A DNA stretch of 64,000 nucleotides from V1-33 sp039795165 (GTDB lineage: Bacteria > Verrucomicrobiota > Verrucomicrobiia > Verrucomicrobiales > V1-33). Below, piece after piece: positions 53,401 through 61,655 of the stretch. The position numbers were made by a program, and so were the translations under genes. Location: contig JBDKER010000004.1 in NCBI GenBank assembly GCA_039795165.1, positions 62,001 to 126,000 on the forward strand, in the 5' to 3' direction. The notes under the pieces were generated by a model, which worked only from the letters and a program-made list of their open reading frames with translations, had not been told where the DNA came from and searched no databases. Numbering within the stretch: position 1 is the first letter of the stretch; every line of letters starts with the position of its first letter.

Positions 53401-56400
53401 GTCTCCGTGGCCGCTGCCAACGGGGCCACGGTCAACATCAACGCCGGAGCCCGCATCGGCACTGGCTACTTCAGCGTCGGTCAGGCCGCCAATTCCAGCG
53501 GCACAGTCAATCAGGCCGCAGGATCCGAAGTCGTCGTCGCCGACCAACTGCGCCTCGGCCACTGGCCCACGGAAACTTCAGTATACAACATGAATGGCGG
53601 GTCCCTCACCCTCACGGGCGAATCCCCCTTCAATACCCCGTCGACCGCAGCGGGCGGCGGAGCCGGCACCACCGGTGACAACAACATCAATGCCACCAAT
53701 CCAGCCACCATCGTCGGTGGCGGCATCTACCTCGGCAACGACGGGACCGGCATCTTCAATCAGAACGCGGGCACCGTCACCACGAACTGGGTCGTCCTCG
53801 ACAACCGCGGCAACAACGGAGCCGGAGCCAACATGCCGGACGGCATCGACCGCTACAACCTCCTCGGCGGCACTCTCAATGTCCGCAGCACATGGGGCAT
53901 CATCGGTCGGAATGTCTCCACCGCCATGCTCCTCGGCGGCGGTACCATCCGCGTCGATAATACCGGCTTCGGCACAGGAACCGGACCAGCCATCACCATC
54001 CCCATCGACGTGGTCGTCACCACCACAGGAACCGGAACCACCCTCGACACCAACGGAGCAGGCAACGGCATCACTTTCACGAAAAACATCACCGGCCCCG
54101 CCCCCATCAGCTTCACCGGCGGCGGCAGCGGCGGATTCAGCCCGCCCTCCGGACTCCAGACGGTCTCGGCCCCGGTCGCCACCACCAGCAATACCTCGCT
54201 CACCAAGACAGGTGCAGGCTACACGGTTCTCTCCGGTGCCGGAGCGGGCCTCACCGGCCCGGTGGTCGTCTCCCAGGGCCGCCTCGACCTCCCCTCCGGA
54301 GCAAACCCCGCCAGCATCACAGTCGATGCCGGTGCGTCTCTCGGCGGCGAAGTCTCCACTTCCGCCCTCACCCTCAACGGCGGTACGCTCTTCATCGACC
54401 CGAATACACCGGGCGGTCTCACCGCAGGCACCGTCACGGTCAACGGAACGAATACCATCTCCCTCACGGGCCTGCCCCAGGGCGCGGGTCCATGGACTGT
54501 CTTCCGCTACACCAACCGTGCCGGTTCCGGTACGGTCGAAGTCGCCGGAGCCGCCGACTTCCGTGTCCCGCCGACGGTCACCGATTCCGGCAGCGCTCTC
54601 AGCGTGAACATCCTCGAAGGAAAGGGAATCGCATGGACCGGTGCCGCTACCGGTGCCGATGGCGCCAAATGGGATCTCCGCTCTTCCCAGAACTGGGTCG
54701 ATACCGCCGCCCCCTTCGCCGCGGAAACATTCCACAATGCCGATATCGCCGTCTTCCCGGATGGAGCCGCCAATCCTTCGGTCTCCCTCATCGGCCTCCT
54801 GCAGCCAGCCGCCGTAGGCGTCACTGCTGAATCGACGAACTACACGCTCACTGCCACGGACGGCAACCAACTCACCGGTCCCGGCGGAATCACCAAGGCC
54901 GGCGCTTCCATCCTGACCCTCGCCGGCCCGAACCTCCACACAGGAACCACCAGCATCACGGGCGGAACGGTCTCCATTGCCAGCGCCGCCAGCCTCGGCA
55001 GCGGGGCCGCCGGAAACGGCATCGCCATCAGCAACGGTGCCCGCCTCAACTTCACGGCCGGTACCGACCTGCTCGCGACCCGCAGCATCGAAGTCGGCAG
55101 CGGCGGCGCAGTCATCAGCATGACCAATGCCGCCGCCCAGACGGTGAATATCCCGGGCAATATCACGGGTGCCGGCAGCCTCAACTTCACCAGCGGCGCA
55201 GCCGGTGCTCCGGCCTTCGTCCTCGGAGGTGCCAATCAGGGCTTCTCCGGCGATGTCACTGCCGATTCCAATGGCGGCGGCGTCACCACCCTGAGGCTCG
55301 CCAGCAATACCGCCGTCAACGGTGGCAATCTTACGCTTGCTCACCCGATCTCAGGTGGCGCCGGCGCAGCCACCACCCTCGACCTCGCTGGCTTCACCCT
55401 GCCCTCGACCACGGTCCTCGTGATGAACAGCACGATCCTCGGCACCACGAGCTACCGTTCGCAGGTGATCGGCAGCTCGGCCGGGGGAGCCATCAACGCC
55501 CCCATTCAGGTCAACGGAACGTCCATCGTCCAGTTCTCCACGGTCTCCAATGACTCCATCGCCATCAATGGACCGGTCACGGAAGGCTCGCTCGGCTTCA
55601 ATGGACCCTCGAGCGTCTTCTTCCTGCGCGGCGGATCCGGAACGGGCGTCGTCAACGGCACCATCAACCTCCCGAACGCCACCGTCAGCAAAACGGACGC
55701 GGGAACATGGACCATCAACTCGACCGGCAACAGCTGGGCAACTTCCGGCGTCGTCGTCGGTACCCTCCGCATGGGGGCCGCCGGTGTCCTCCCGGCCAAC
55801 GTGACCATGATCCTCGGTCAGAACGACGGCAATGCCGCCGCCCTCGACCTCAACGGATTCAATCAGACGGTCGGTTCCCTCCAGTCGAATCCACCCACCG
55901 GGGCCAACGCGAACAGCAAGCAGGTCACCTCAGCCACCCCAGCCACGCTCACGGTCAATCAGGAAATCACCACAACCTACGCGAGCCAGCTGACCGGAGC
56001 CCTTTCGCTTCGGAAGGCGGGCGGTGGTTCGCTGACCCTCGCGAGCGCCAATCCGCTCACCACCACCGGAGGAACCTTCGTCGACGGCGGTACGCTCCAG
56101 CTGAGCACTACTCTGGCAGCCAGTCCGCTCACCGTGAACAGCGGCGGCACCCTCACGGGTAATGGCACGGCCACCGCAAGCGCCTCGGCAGCTTCCGGCG
56201 GCGTCATCGCTCCGGGACCCGGTGTGGCCACCCTCCGCTTCGGTGCCGACCTCGCCATGGCCGCAGGCTCTGTCTTCGACGCGGAAATCACCAGCGCCGT
56301 CACCACGGACCGCCTCGCCATCACAGGTGCCCTCACCATGAATGGCACGGTCCGCGTCACCCTCGCAGGCTATTCCCCGGTCGCAGGCGACAGCTTCGAT

Positions 56401-56997
56401 CTCGTCGATGCTGCCAGCGTCACGGGTTCGCCAACCTTCGACTTCGCCGCGGCTCCGCTGACGGCGGGCCTCCGCTGGGATACCAGCCGCTTCGCCTCGG
56501 ATGGCATCATCCGCGTGGCCGAGGGAGCCGGCAGCGCCTTCGATACATGGGCCTCCGCCAACGGCGTCACCGGCGGCATGGCCGGCGATGACGATGGCGA
56601 CAGCTCCAGCAACCTCCTCGAATTCGCCACCAACAGCGATCCGAAATCAGGTAGCTCGGTCGCCCGTTCGTATGTCGCCCTCGCCTCCCTCGGCGGTCAG
56701 AATGTCCTCACCCTCACGGTGGCGACCCGCCAGGGAAGTTCCTTCGCCGCCAGCGGAAACCGCCAGGCAGCCCTCCGCGACGGAGTCAACTACCTCATCG
56801 AGGCCGCCAATGACGTGACCGGCTGGGGTGTCGTGCCCGCCACGGAACTCAGTGCGGGTGATGCCGCGTCCGTACAGGCCGGTCTCTCACTGCCGACTCT
56901 CAACGCAGGATGGGAATGGCACACCTTCCGCACGGAAGGCGGCACAGCCGGCGACCCAGCCGACTTCATCCGCCTCAAGGTGATCGCCCAGCCCTGA
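50458..56997 (+). CDS. Giant autotransporter-associated beta-strand repeat protein
   Basis: 2179 residues from ATG 50458, with a long signal peptide (RFLPTRLFLLVAPMIAAWPA). The rest is Gly/Thr/Asn-rich parallel beta-helix made of repeats such as LTKTGAGYTVLSGA, VTKTDAGTWTINSTG and GGITKAGASILTLAGPNLHT, the autotransporter-associated beta-strand (PATR) motif. There is no C-terminal autotransporter barrel; instead the protein ends with an Asp-rich DDDGDSSSNLLEFA segment and the shared end module (YLIEAANDVTGWG...FIRLKVIAQP). It is probably a surface adhesin or matrix protein. A strong terminator follows directly. Confidence 0.88.
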   Translation: MKRRPLYRFLPTRLFLLVAPMIAAWPAHRLHAQTNGTWTNLNGGGWGTATNWASSAIANGVDATADFSTINITAARTVTLDGNRTVGRLRFADATTASHDWTLATGSSGTLTLNVNTGSAEITTLNRVATISAVLAGNDGLTVSSAPTGTTGGTLVLSAANTLSGGITLNGGILQFNNSAAAGSNQIVIAPSANTGIANRVQINAGVTLSNEFIVNGGAPVAGNGVIQGVGTGRSTLNGPIYINSNVTNGGHVTAASGNELLLNGQITSTVGVAHRAGRIIYAGGGIGYNSLVATGTVVVGATDGISSVANVHLGGSDSCVLDLNSFDQTLSGLRMGNASANSGITATANLGSRTLTLDNGFGSTIETLNTGTGSAAHSINATAGGRLSFGAAPGLINVADSATPDDLTLNGVTVLAPGGLTKAGSGTLNLNGSTINGSLLVSSGALGAGRTTTLGTGTVGALTLDAGSSLTFKAGAAGTDSISAGSVTSNGAAVTILPTGGILSPGTYPLLSYTGTSPGVPNFFLQPFGRATASLVDTGSAIALQVSANDRLVWTGSLDGTWDEFTQNWKLQSSSAPATFVPGDEVIFPDGPTNTNLFLAAPVAPSRVNFTNTAGTTYTLSGSGFTGPGDVVKTGTGTVVLSNTNSLTGRVAVTEGTLELDHDATGNVVLNATPEVAVSSGATLRLTRDDASFNFNRPISGSGTVEINPRTAGLATTALAVQLQGASPSFNGTLRLLSPFDGTYRVQQPSAAGVGTATIEVQDRAQFYTAANQTYTNAITIAGIGYQDASGYLGSLRLENGSVWAGPVNALPGSRICAHNSTATISGPISGGDVEFNISNYNNGYTILLTGTNSYGATIIGGQNTQTGGVPTYRVNVGNGGTTGTLGSGPVTVNGDGANGVIGFDRSNGYTLLPGQTITGGGANVLRTFVDLDCTGPGFSDNGVPIIMGGDTTLTGGFIRVGQTRQNAVANLTGTHTSGQVSVAAANGATVNINAGARIGTGYFSVGQAANSSGTVNQAAGSEVVVADQLRLGHWPTETSVYNMNGGSLTLTGESPFNTPSTAAGGGAGTTGDNNINATNPATIVGGGIYLGNDGTGIFNQNAGTVTTNWVVLDNRGNNGAGANMPDGIDRYNLLGGTLNVRSTWGIIGRNVSTAMLLGGGTIRVDNTGFGTGTGPAITIPIDVVVTTTGTGTTLDTNGAGNGITFTKNITGPAPISFTGGGSGGFSPPSGLQTVSAPVATTSNTSLTKTGAGYTVLSGAGAGLTGPVVVSQGRLDLPSGANPASITVDAGASLGGEVSTSALTLNGGTLFIDPNTPGGLTAGTVTVNGTNTISLTGLPQGAGPWTVFRYTNRAGSGTVEVAGAADFRVPPTVTDSGSALSVNILEGKGIAWTGAATGADGAKWDLRSSQNWVDTAAPFAAETFHNADIAVFPDGAANPSVSLIGLLQPAAVGVTAESTNYTLTATDGNQLTGPGGITKAGASILTLAGPNLHTGTTSITGGTVSIASAASLGSGAAGNGIAISNGARLNFTAGTDLLATRSIEVGSGGAVISMTNAAAQTVNIPGNITGAGSLNFTSGAAGAPAFVLGGANQGFSGDVTADSNGGGVTTLRLASNTAVNGGNLTLAHPISGGAGAATTLDLAGFTLPSTTVLVMNSTILGTTSYRSQVIGSSAGGAINAPIQVNGTSIVQFSTVSNDSIAINGPVTEGSLGFNGPSSVFFLRGGSGTGVVNGTINLPNATVSKTDAGTWTINSTGNSWATSGVVVGTLRMGAAGVLPANVTMILGQNDGNAAALDLNGFNQTVGSLQSNPPTGANANSKQVTSATPATLTVNQEITTTYASQLTGALSLRKAGGGSLTLASANPLTTTGGTFVDGGTLQLSTTLAASPLTVNSGGTLTGNGTATASASAASGGVIAPGPGVATLRFGADLAMAAGSVFDAEITSAVTTDRLAITGALTMNGTVRVTLAGYSPVAGDSFDLVDAASVTGSPTFDFAAAPLTAGLRWDTSRFASDGIIRVAEGAGSAFDTWASANGVTGGMAGDDDGDSSSNLLEFATNSDPKSGSSVARSYVALASLGGQNVLTLTVATRQGSSFAASGNRQAALRDGVNYLIEAANDVTGWGVVPATELSAGDAASVQAGLSLPTLNAGWEWHTFRTEGGTAGDPADFIRLKVIAQP

Positions 56998-57018
56998 GCC
57001 TGCTTCCTGAACCATCAC

Positions 57019-57064
57019 CGGGCCGGTGCCATCGATTCTCCGGTGGCACCGGCCCGTTTTCTTT
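57019..57064 (+). terminator. Rho-independent terminator after the giant beta-strand gene
   Basis: A 13 bp perfect GC-rich stem (CGGGCCGGTGCCA and TGGCACCGGCCCG) with a 12-base loop is followed by TTTTCTTTT. It ends 16 bp before the next start codon, so that gene must have its own promoter overlapping this element or depend on read-through. Confidence 0.85.
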
Positions 57065-57079
57065 TCCACGCACTTCCCC

Positions 57080-58960
57080 ATGAAGCTTCTGGCCGCTTTC
57101 TCCGCCCTGTTCCTCGGAGCCGCCCCCGCCCCCGCAGCGGATCCAGAGGAACCACAGCCCTTCGGCCGCGAATTTCCAGGGCTCGATTCGCTCGCGACCG
57201 GCCCATGGTGGACCCGTCAGCCAAAAGGCCCGAACCCACCGCCAAAGATGGATGTGCCCCGCGATCAGGTGGTCGCCTTCGCCCTCTACACCGTGGAACG
57301 GGCCACCCTCAAGCTAACCGCCCAGCTCTACCCCCTCAAACCCGGCGAATCACGCGAGGCCCGTCTCGAATGCGAAATCAATGGCCAGTGGGTCGAAAAA
57401 GCCCGCTCCCCCGTCGTCTACCCGGGATGGAGCGCCCACTTCCGCATCCCCAACTGGGACCACTCCACCACCACTCCCTACCGCGTCCGTCACGGCGAAT
57501 CCGCCACCTTCACCGGAACCATCCGGCGCGACCCCGCCGACCAGCCGGAAATCACGGTGGCGTCGCTTTCCTGCAATTCGAGCCGCACCACCGGCCCACG
57601 CCCGGAAATCATCGACCGCCTGCGCGCCCAGAATCCCGACCTCCTCTTCTTCGCAGGCGATCAGACCTACCGCCACACGGAACATACCGCCGGATGGATC
57701 GAATTCGGTCTCCAGTTCCGCGACATCCTCCGCGACCGTCCCTGCATCACCATTCCCGATGACCACGACGTCGGCCACCCCAACCTCTGGGGCGAAAACG
57801 GCAAGCGTTCCCGCCACCCCGCCGGTGCCGACGGCGGCTACCTCTTCCCAGCCGCCTACGTCAATCTCGTCCAGCGCCAGCAGACATGGCACCTCCCCGA
57901 CCCCGCCGACCCCACCCCGGTCGACCAGAACATCACGGTCTACTTCACCAGACTGCGCGTCGGCGGCATCGATTTCGCCATCCTCGAAGACCGGAAATTC
58001 AAGTCGGGCCCGAAGGACAAAATCCCCCAGCGCGGGCCACGCCCAGACCACGTCAACGACCCGTCATGGGACCCGGCCTCCATCGACCTTCCCGGCCTCT
58101 CCCTGCTCGGCGAGCGCCAGCACCGCTTCCTCGCGTCCTGGACCGATGACTGGGATGCCTCCGTGTCGAAATGCGTGCTCTCCCAGACGGCCTTCTGCGG
58201 CGCAGTCCACCTCCACGGAAAACCCCGCGAACGACTCCTCGCCGACCTCGACTGCAATGGCTGGCCCCAGTCCCAGCGGAACCGTGCCCTCGCCGACCTC
58301 CGGCGCGCCGGAGCCGTCCACCTCTGCGGCGATCAGCACCTCGCCGTCCTCGTCCGACACGGCATCGAGGCATGGGGCGACGGACCCTTCGCCTTCACCA
58401 GCCCCGCCCTCGTCAACACCATCTACGGCCGCTGGTGGGAACCAGCCGATCACAAGGCAGGCCCGCATCCGGTCCCCGGCAGCCCCCTTCCATGGACAGG
58501 CGATTACCGCGACGGCCTCGGCAACCGCCTCTCCATGATCGCCTACGCCAACCCGGCAGACATCAATGACGAAAAACAGCGCGCCGATGGCTACGGTCTC
58601 GCCCGCTTCCACAAAACCAAACAGACCATCACCTTCGAATGCTGGCCCCGCTTCGGCGATCAGCAGTTCCCCGGCTGGCCACATACGGTCCCCATGAACG
58701 CCGAAGGCCGCACGCCCACCGCGTACCTCCCGGAAATCTCCATCGAAGGTGCCGATTCCGCCGTCCTCAAGGTCGCGGACCAAACCTCCGGCGAAGTTCT
58801 CTACTCCCGCCGCATCCCCGCCACAGGCTTCCGTCCCCCGGTCTTCTCCAAATCTTCGTTCACCCTCCGCATCGGCAAAAACCGCCCGGACGCCGCCACC
58901 TTCACGGAAATCACACCGGAACCGCCCGGCTCAACCCGCAAAATCGCTGTCAAGCTCTGA
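57080..58960 (+). CDS. Secreted PhoD-like phosphatase
   Basis: 626 residues from ATG 57080 (MKLLAAFSALFLGAAPAPAA Sec signal); the possible start at 57026 lies inside the terminator and is rejected. After an N-terminal beta domain the metallophosphatase motifs of the PhoD family appear: SLSCNSSRTTGPRPEIIDRL, DLLFFAGDQTYRH, ITIPDDHDVGHPNLWGENGK and AVHLCGDQHLAVLVRHG. PhoD enzymes hydrolyse phosphodiesters or phosphomonoesters with Ca and Fe. Export by Sec rather than Tat is unusual for PhoD. It probably serves phosphate or phospholipid scavenging; substrate not determined. Confidence 0.85.
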   Translation: MKLLAAFSALFLGAAPAPAADPEEPQPFGREFPGLDSLATGPWWTRQPKGPNPPPKMDVPRDQVVAFALYTVERATLKLTAQLYPLKPGESREARLECEINGQWVEKARSPVVYPGWSAHFRIPNWDHSTTTPYRVRHGESATFTGTIRRDPADQPEITVASLSCNSSRTTGPRPEIIDRLRAQNPDLLFFAGDQTYRHTEHTAGWIEFGLQFRDILRDRPCITIPDDHDVGHPNLWGENGKRSRHPAGADGGYLFPAAYVNLVQRQQTWHLPDPADPTPVDQNITVYFTRLRVGGIDFAILEDRKFKSGPKDKIPQRGPRPDHVNDPSWDPASIDLPGLSLLGERQHRFLASWTDDWDASVSKCVLSQTAFCGAVHLHGKPRERLLADLDCNGWPQSQRNRALADLRRAGAVHLCGDQHLAVLVRHGIEAWGDGPFAFTSPALVNTIYGRWWEPADHKAGPHPVPGSPLPWTGDYRDGLGNRLSMIAYANPADINDEKQRADGYGLARFHKTKQTITFECWPRFGDQQFPGWPHTVPMNAEGRTPTAYLPEISIEGADSAVLKVADQTSGEVLYSRRIPATGFRPPVFSKSSFTLRIGKNRPDAATFTEITPEPPGSTRKIAVKL

Positions 58961-59000
58961 CTCACCGCCGCCACGGCCGCAAAAAGCTGAATTTTTCCCG

Positions 59001-59028
59001 TTACAAAAACCGCAGGCAAGCCTACTGT
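59001..59028 (+). promoter_or_regulatory. Possible promoter of the secretin gene
   Basis: TTACAA (59001-59006) and TACTGT (59023-59028) with 16 bp spacing lie in the AT-rich part of the 95 bp gap before the secretin gene. A leader of about 20 nt would follow, containing CAGGGGAAA just before the ATG at 59056, one of the few purine-rich leaders in the window. Confidence 0.35.
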
Positions 59029-59055
59029 CCCCGTCCCACTCCAGGGGAAATTCCT

Positions 59056-61599
59056 ATGTTCATCGGATCAGACGCCGCCGCACCAGCGATGTCCCACTCC
59101 GGCCTCCACAGCCGGACCAGGGTCTCCATGTCTCTCGCCCTCGCCGCGGCCCTGCTCTCCACCAGCGCCCCTCTCCACATCGCCTTCGCCGCCCCGCCAG
59201 GCACCGCCTCGCGCGAAGCCGAACGCCGCGCCGCCAATGCCAGCAGCGCCGCGGACCTCATCGCCCAGGGCGATGCCCTCGCCTCGGCCGGTAATGATGG
59301 CGACGCCCTCGAAAAATACCGCCAGGCCATCGCCGCCCTCCCAGCCGGAGCCGCCGCCGTGCGCGACCTCCGCCAGAGCGCGGTCAAACGCTTCAGCGCC
59401 TCCGCCACCCGCCACGCGGAAACGCTCGCCACTCAGGGACATTACGACAAAGCCGCCGCCCTCCTCAACGAGGCCCTCACCGACGGCATGGACCCTTCCT
59501 CGGAAGCCGCCGAAGCCCTCAAGGATGACCTCAGCGATCCCGACCGCTTCAACCCAGCCCAGACGCCGGCCCACACCGCAAACGTCGAAAAAGTCCGCTC
59601 CCTCCTGCGCCTCGCGCACGACCACACGGATCTCGGCGACTACAATGCCGCCAAGGCTGCCTTCCAGCAGGTCCTCGCCGTCGACGAAACCAATACCGCC
59701 GCCCGACGCGGCCTCGAACGCGTCGAACGCCTCATCTCCACGCACATGCGCTCGGAACGGGACTACACCCGCATCCGCATGCTCAATGAAGTCGACCGCC
59801 AGTGGGAAACCCCAGTCCCCGCCCGCGCGAAACTCCCCGGCGTCGGATCGGGAGCAGCATCCGATTCCGGAGTCAGCCAAAGCCCGGCTGCCCTCAAACT
59901 CGATTCGCTCCGCATCCCCCGCCTCACCGTGGCGGACCTTCCTATCGCCGATGCCCTCGGCTACCTTTCCCGGAAATCCGCGGAGGCCGACCTCATCGCT
60001 CCAGATGAAGCCGCCCGGGGCGTCAACATCATCTGGAACCCCGGTAATAAACAACCCGGCGAAATCAAACCGGTCACCCTCGACCTCCGCAATGTGACCC
60101 TGCGCGATGCCCTCCGCTCGATCTGCGATGTCACCGGCACCAGCTTCCGCGTCGAACCTTCAGGCGTCATCGTCTCCGCCGGCAGCGGAACCGGTGGCTT
60201 CTCCACCCGCCAGTTCCGCGTCCCGCCGGGCTTCCTGACCACCGCCCCGGCCGCCGAGGCTTCCGCCGAATCCGACCCCTTTGCCGCTTCTTCGGCCGAT
60301 GGCGGCAGCCGCCCGCGCCTCCGCAAACTCACGGCCTCGGAATTGCTCTCCCGTCAGGGCGTTCCCTTCCCAGAAGGAGCTTCGGCGGCCTACAACCCCT
60401 CACAGAACCTCCTCACGGTAACCAACACGGACGAAAACCTCGACCTCGTCGCCGCCCTCACCGACGGCCTCGTGGCCCGCGAGCAGAAACAGATCCTCAT
60501 CAAGATCACGCAGCTCAAAACCGGCCAGACCAACCTCCGGGAACTCGGCTTCGACTGGTTCCTCGAACCGTTCCAGGTCAATGGCGGTGTCTTCGCCGGC
60601 GGAGGTACCACCGGAAACGGGGAACTCTCCCGCGCCACGCCCACCGGTACCCCGGGAACCCCCGGCTACCGTCCCATCGACGCCACTTTCAATGTCACTC
60701 AGGGCCCCCTCACCGGCGGCCTCCGCAGCTCACTCGACTTCGGCACGGCCTCGACCATCGATGGCCTCCTCGCCGGTCCAGGCGCCACAGCCGGCGGCAC
60801 CGCCCGCCCACCGACCATCGGTGCCATCGCCGGCGTCATGACCAGTCCGCGCTTCCAGACCATGATGCGCGGCCTCGACCAGAAAAAGGGCGTCGATATG
60901 TCGATCGCCCAGAGCGTCATCATCAAGAGCGGCCAGCGCGCCACCGGATTCTCCGGCCGTACCTTGCTCTATCCCTCGGAGTTCGATCCCCCGCAGATCC
61001 CCCAGAACTTCGCACCCGGCGGCAACCTCTCGCTCGACCCCAACGGCGGCCTCCAACTCACCGCCGCCCAGCAGTCGAACAGCTTCCCGGTCACGCCGGC
61101 CATGCCGAATTCCTTCACGCCGCGCGACATCGGCTCCACCATCGAAGTCGAAGGCACCGTCAGCGAGGACGGCAATGCCGTGGACCTCAACCTCTCCGTC
61201 CTCTTCAGCGAATTCGACGGCTTCATCAACTTCGGCACCCCCATCACCAACGGGGAAATTGTCCTCACCGAAAACCGGATCATCCAGCCGGTCTTCACGA
61301 AGACGTCCGCCGCCACTCAGGTCATGGTCTACGACGGCCAGACGGTCGCTCTCGGCGGTCTCCAGCAGGCGCGCTCGGAAACCATTGAGGACAAGGTCCC
61401 GGTCCTTGGTAGCCTGCCGGTCGTCGGCCGCCTTTTCCGCAGCCGCGTCCAGCAGGAAAGCCGGACCGCCATCATCTACCTCGTCACCGTCAATGTGGTC
61501 GATCCTTCGGGGAATCCAGCATCGGATGCAGGGAGGGCCGCCGAGGCCGCTGCCGCAGATGTATCAGGCGCTTCCCCCGATGGTATCCTCCTGCGCTGA
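59056..61599 (+). CDS. Secretin-domain outer membrane protein, Amuc_1098-like
   Basis: 847 residues from ATG 59056; the hydrophobic signal (MSLALAAALLSTSAPLHIAF) begins at residue 25, so a later start at 59089 is possible. TPR-like repeats (about 60-240) precede an N0/secretin N-type domain (LRIPRLTVADLPIADALGYL), a second short domain (YNPSQNLLTVTNTDENLDLV) and the secretin core, ending DKVPVLGSLPVVGRLFRSR, the classic GspD/PilQ signature. The architecture, as far as I recall, matches Akkermansia Amuc_1098 of a type IV pilus-like cluster. No pilM-like or other pilus genes follow here. Confidence 0.85.
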   Translation: MFIGSDAAAPAMSHSGLHSRTRVSMSLALAAALLSTSAPLHIAFAAPPGTASREAERRAANASSAADLIAQGDALASAGNDGDALEKYRQAIAALPAGAAAVRDLRQSAVKRFSASATRHAETLATQGHYDKAAALLNEALTDGMDPSSEAAEALKDDLSDPDRFNPAQTPAHTANVEKVRSLLRLAHDHTDLGDYNAAKAAFQQVLAVDETNTAARRGLERVERLISTHMRSERDYTRIRMLNEVDRQWETPVPARAKLPGVGSGAASDSGVSQSPAALKLDSLRIPRLTVADLPIADALGYLSRKSAEADLIAPDEAARGVNIIWNPGNKQPGEIKPVTLDLRNVTLRDALRSICDVTGTSFRVEPSGVIVSAGSGTGGFSTRQFRVPPGFLTTAPAAEASAESDPFAASSADGGSRPRLRKLTASELLSRQGVPFPEGASAAYNPSQNLLTVTNTDENLDLVAALTDGLVAREQKQILIKITQLKTGQTNLRELGFDWFLEPFQVNGGVFAGGGTTGNGELSRATPTGTPGTPGYRPIDATFNVTQGPLTGGLRSSLDFGTASTIDGLLAGPGATAGGTARPPTIGAIAGVMTSPRFQTMMRGLDQKKGVDMSIAQSVIIKSGQRATGFSGRTLLYPSEFDPPQIPQNFAPGGNLSLDPNGGLQLTAAQQSNSFPVTPAMPNSFTPRDIGSTIEVEGTVSEDGNAVDLNLSVLFSEFDGFINFGTPITNGEIVLTENRIIQPVFTKTSAATQVMVYDGQTVALGGLQQARSETIEDKVPVLGSLPVVGRLFRSRVQQESRTAIIYLVTVNVVDPSGNPASDAGRAAEAAAADVSGASPDGILLR

Positions 61600-61655
61600 C
61601 GGCGCACCCGCGGGCCGACGGCCCGCCCAACGGTTCTTCAAGCCAGACTCCTTCC

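Noticed and set aside
53578..55344. Minus-strand open frame of 588 codons within the beta-strand gene
   Set aside because: Antisense to the Gly/Thr repeat coding sequence; its Gly/Asp repeat pattern merely mirrors the repeats on the plus strand.
50458..56997. Possible tandem DNA repeats
   Set aside because: The protein repeats are similar only in pattern; no long near-identical nucleotide repeat was seen by eye.
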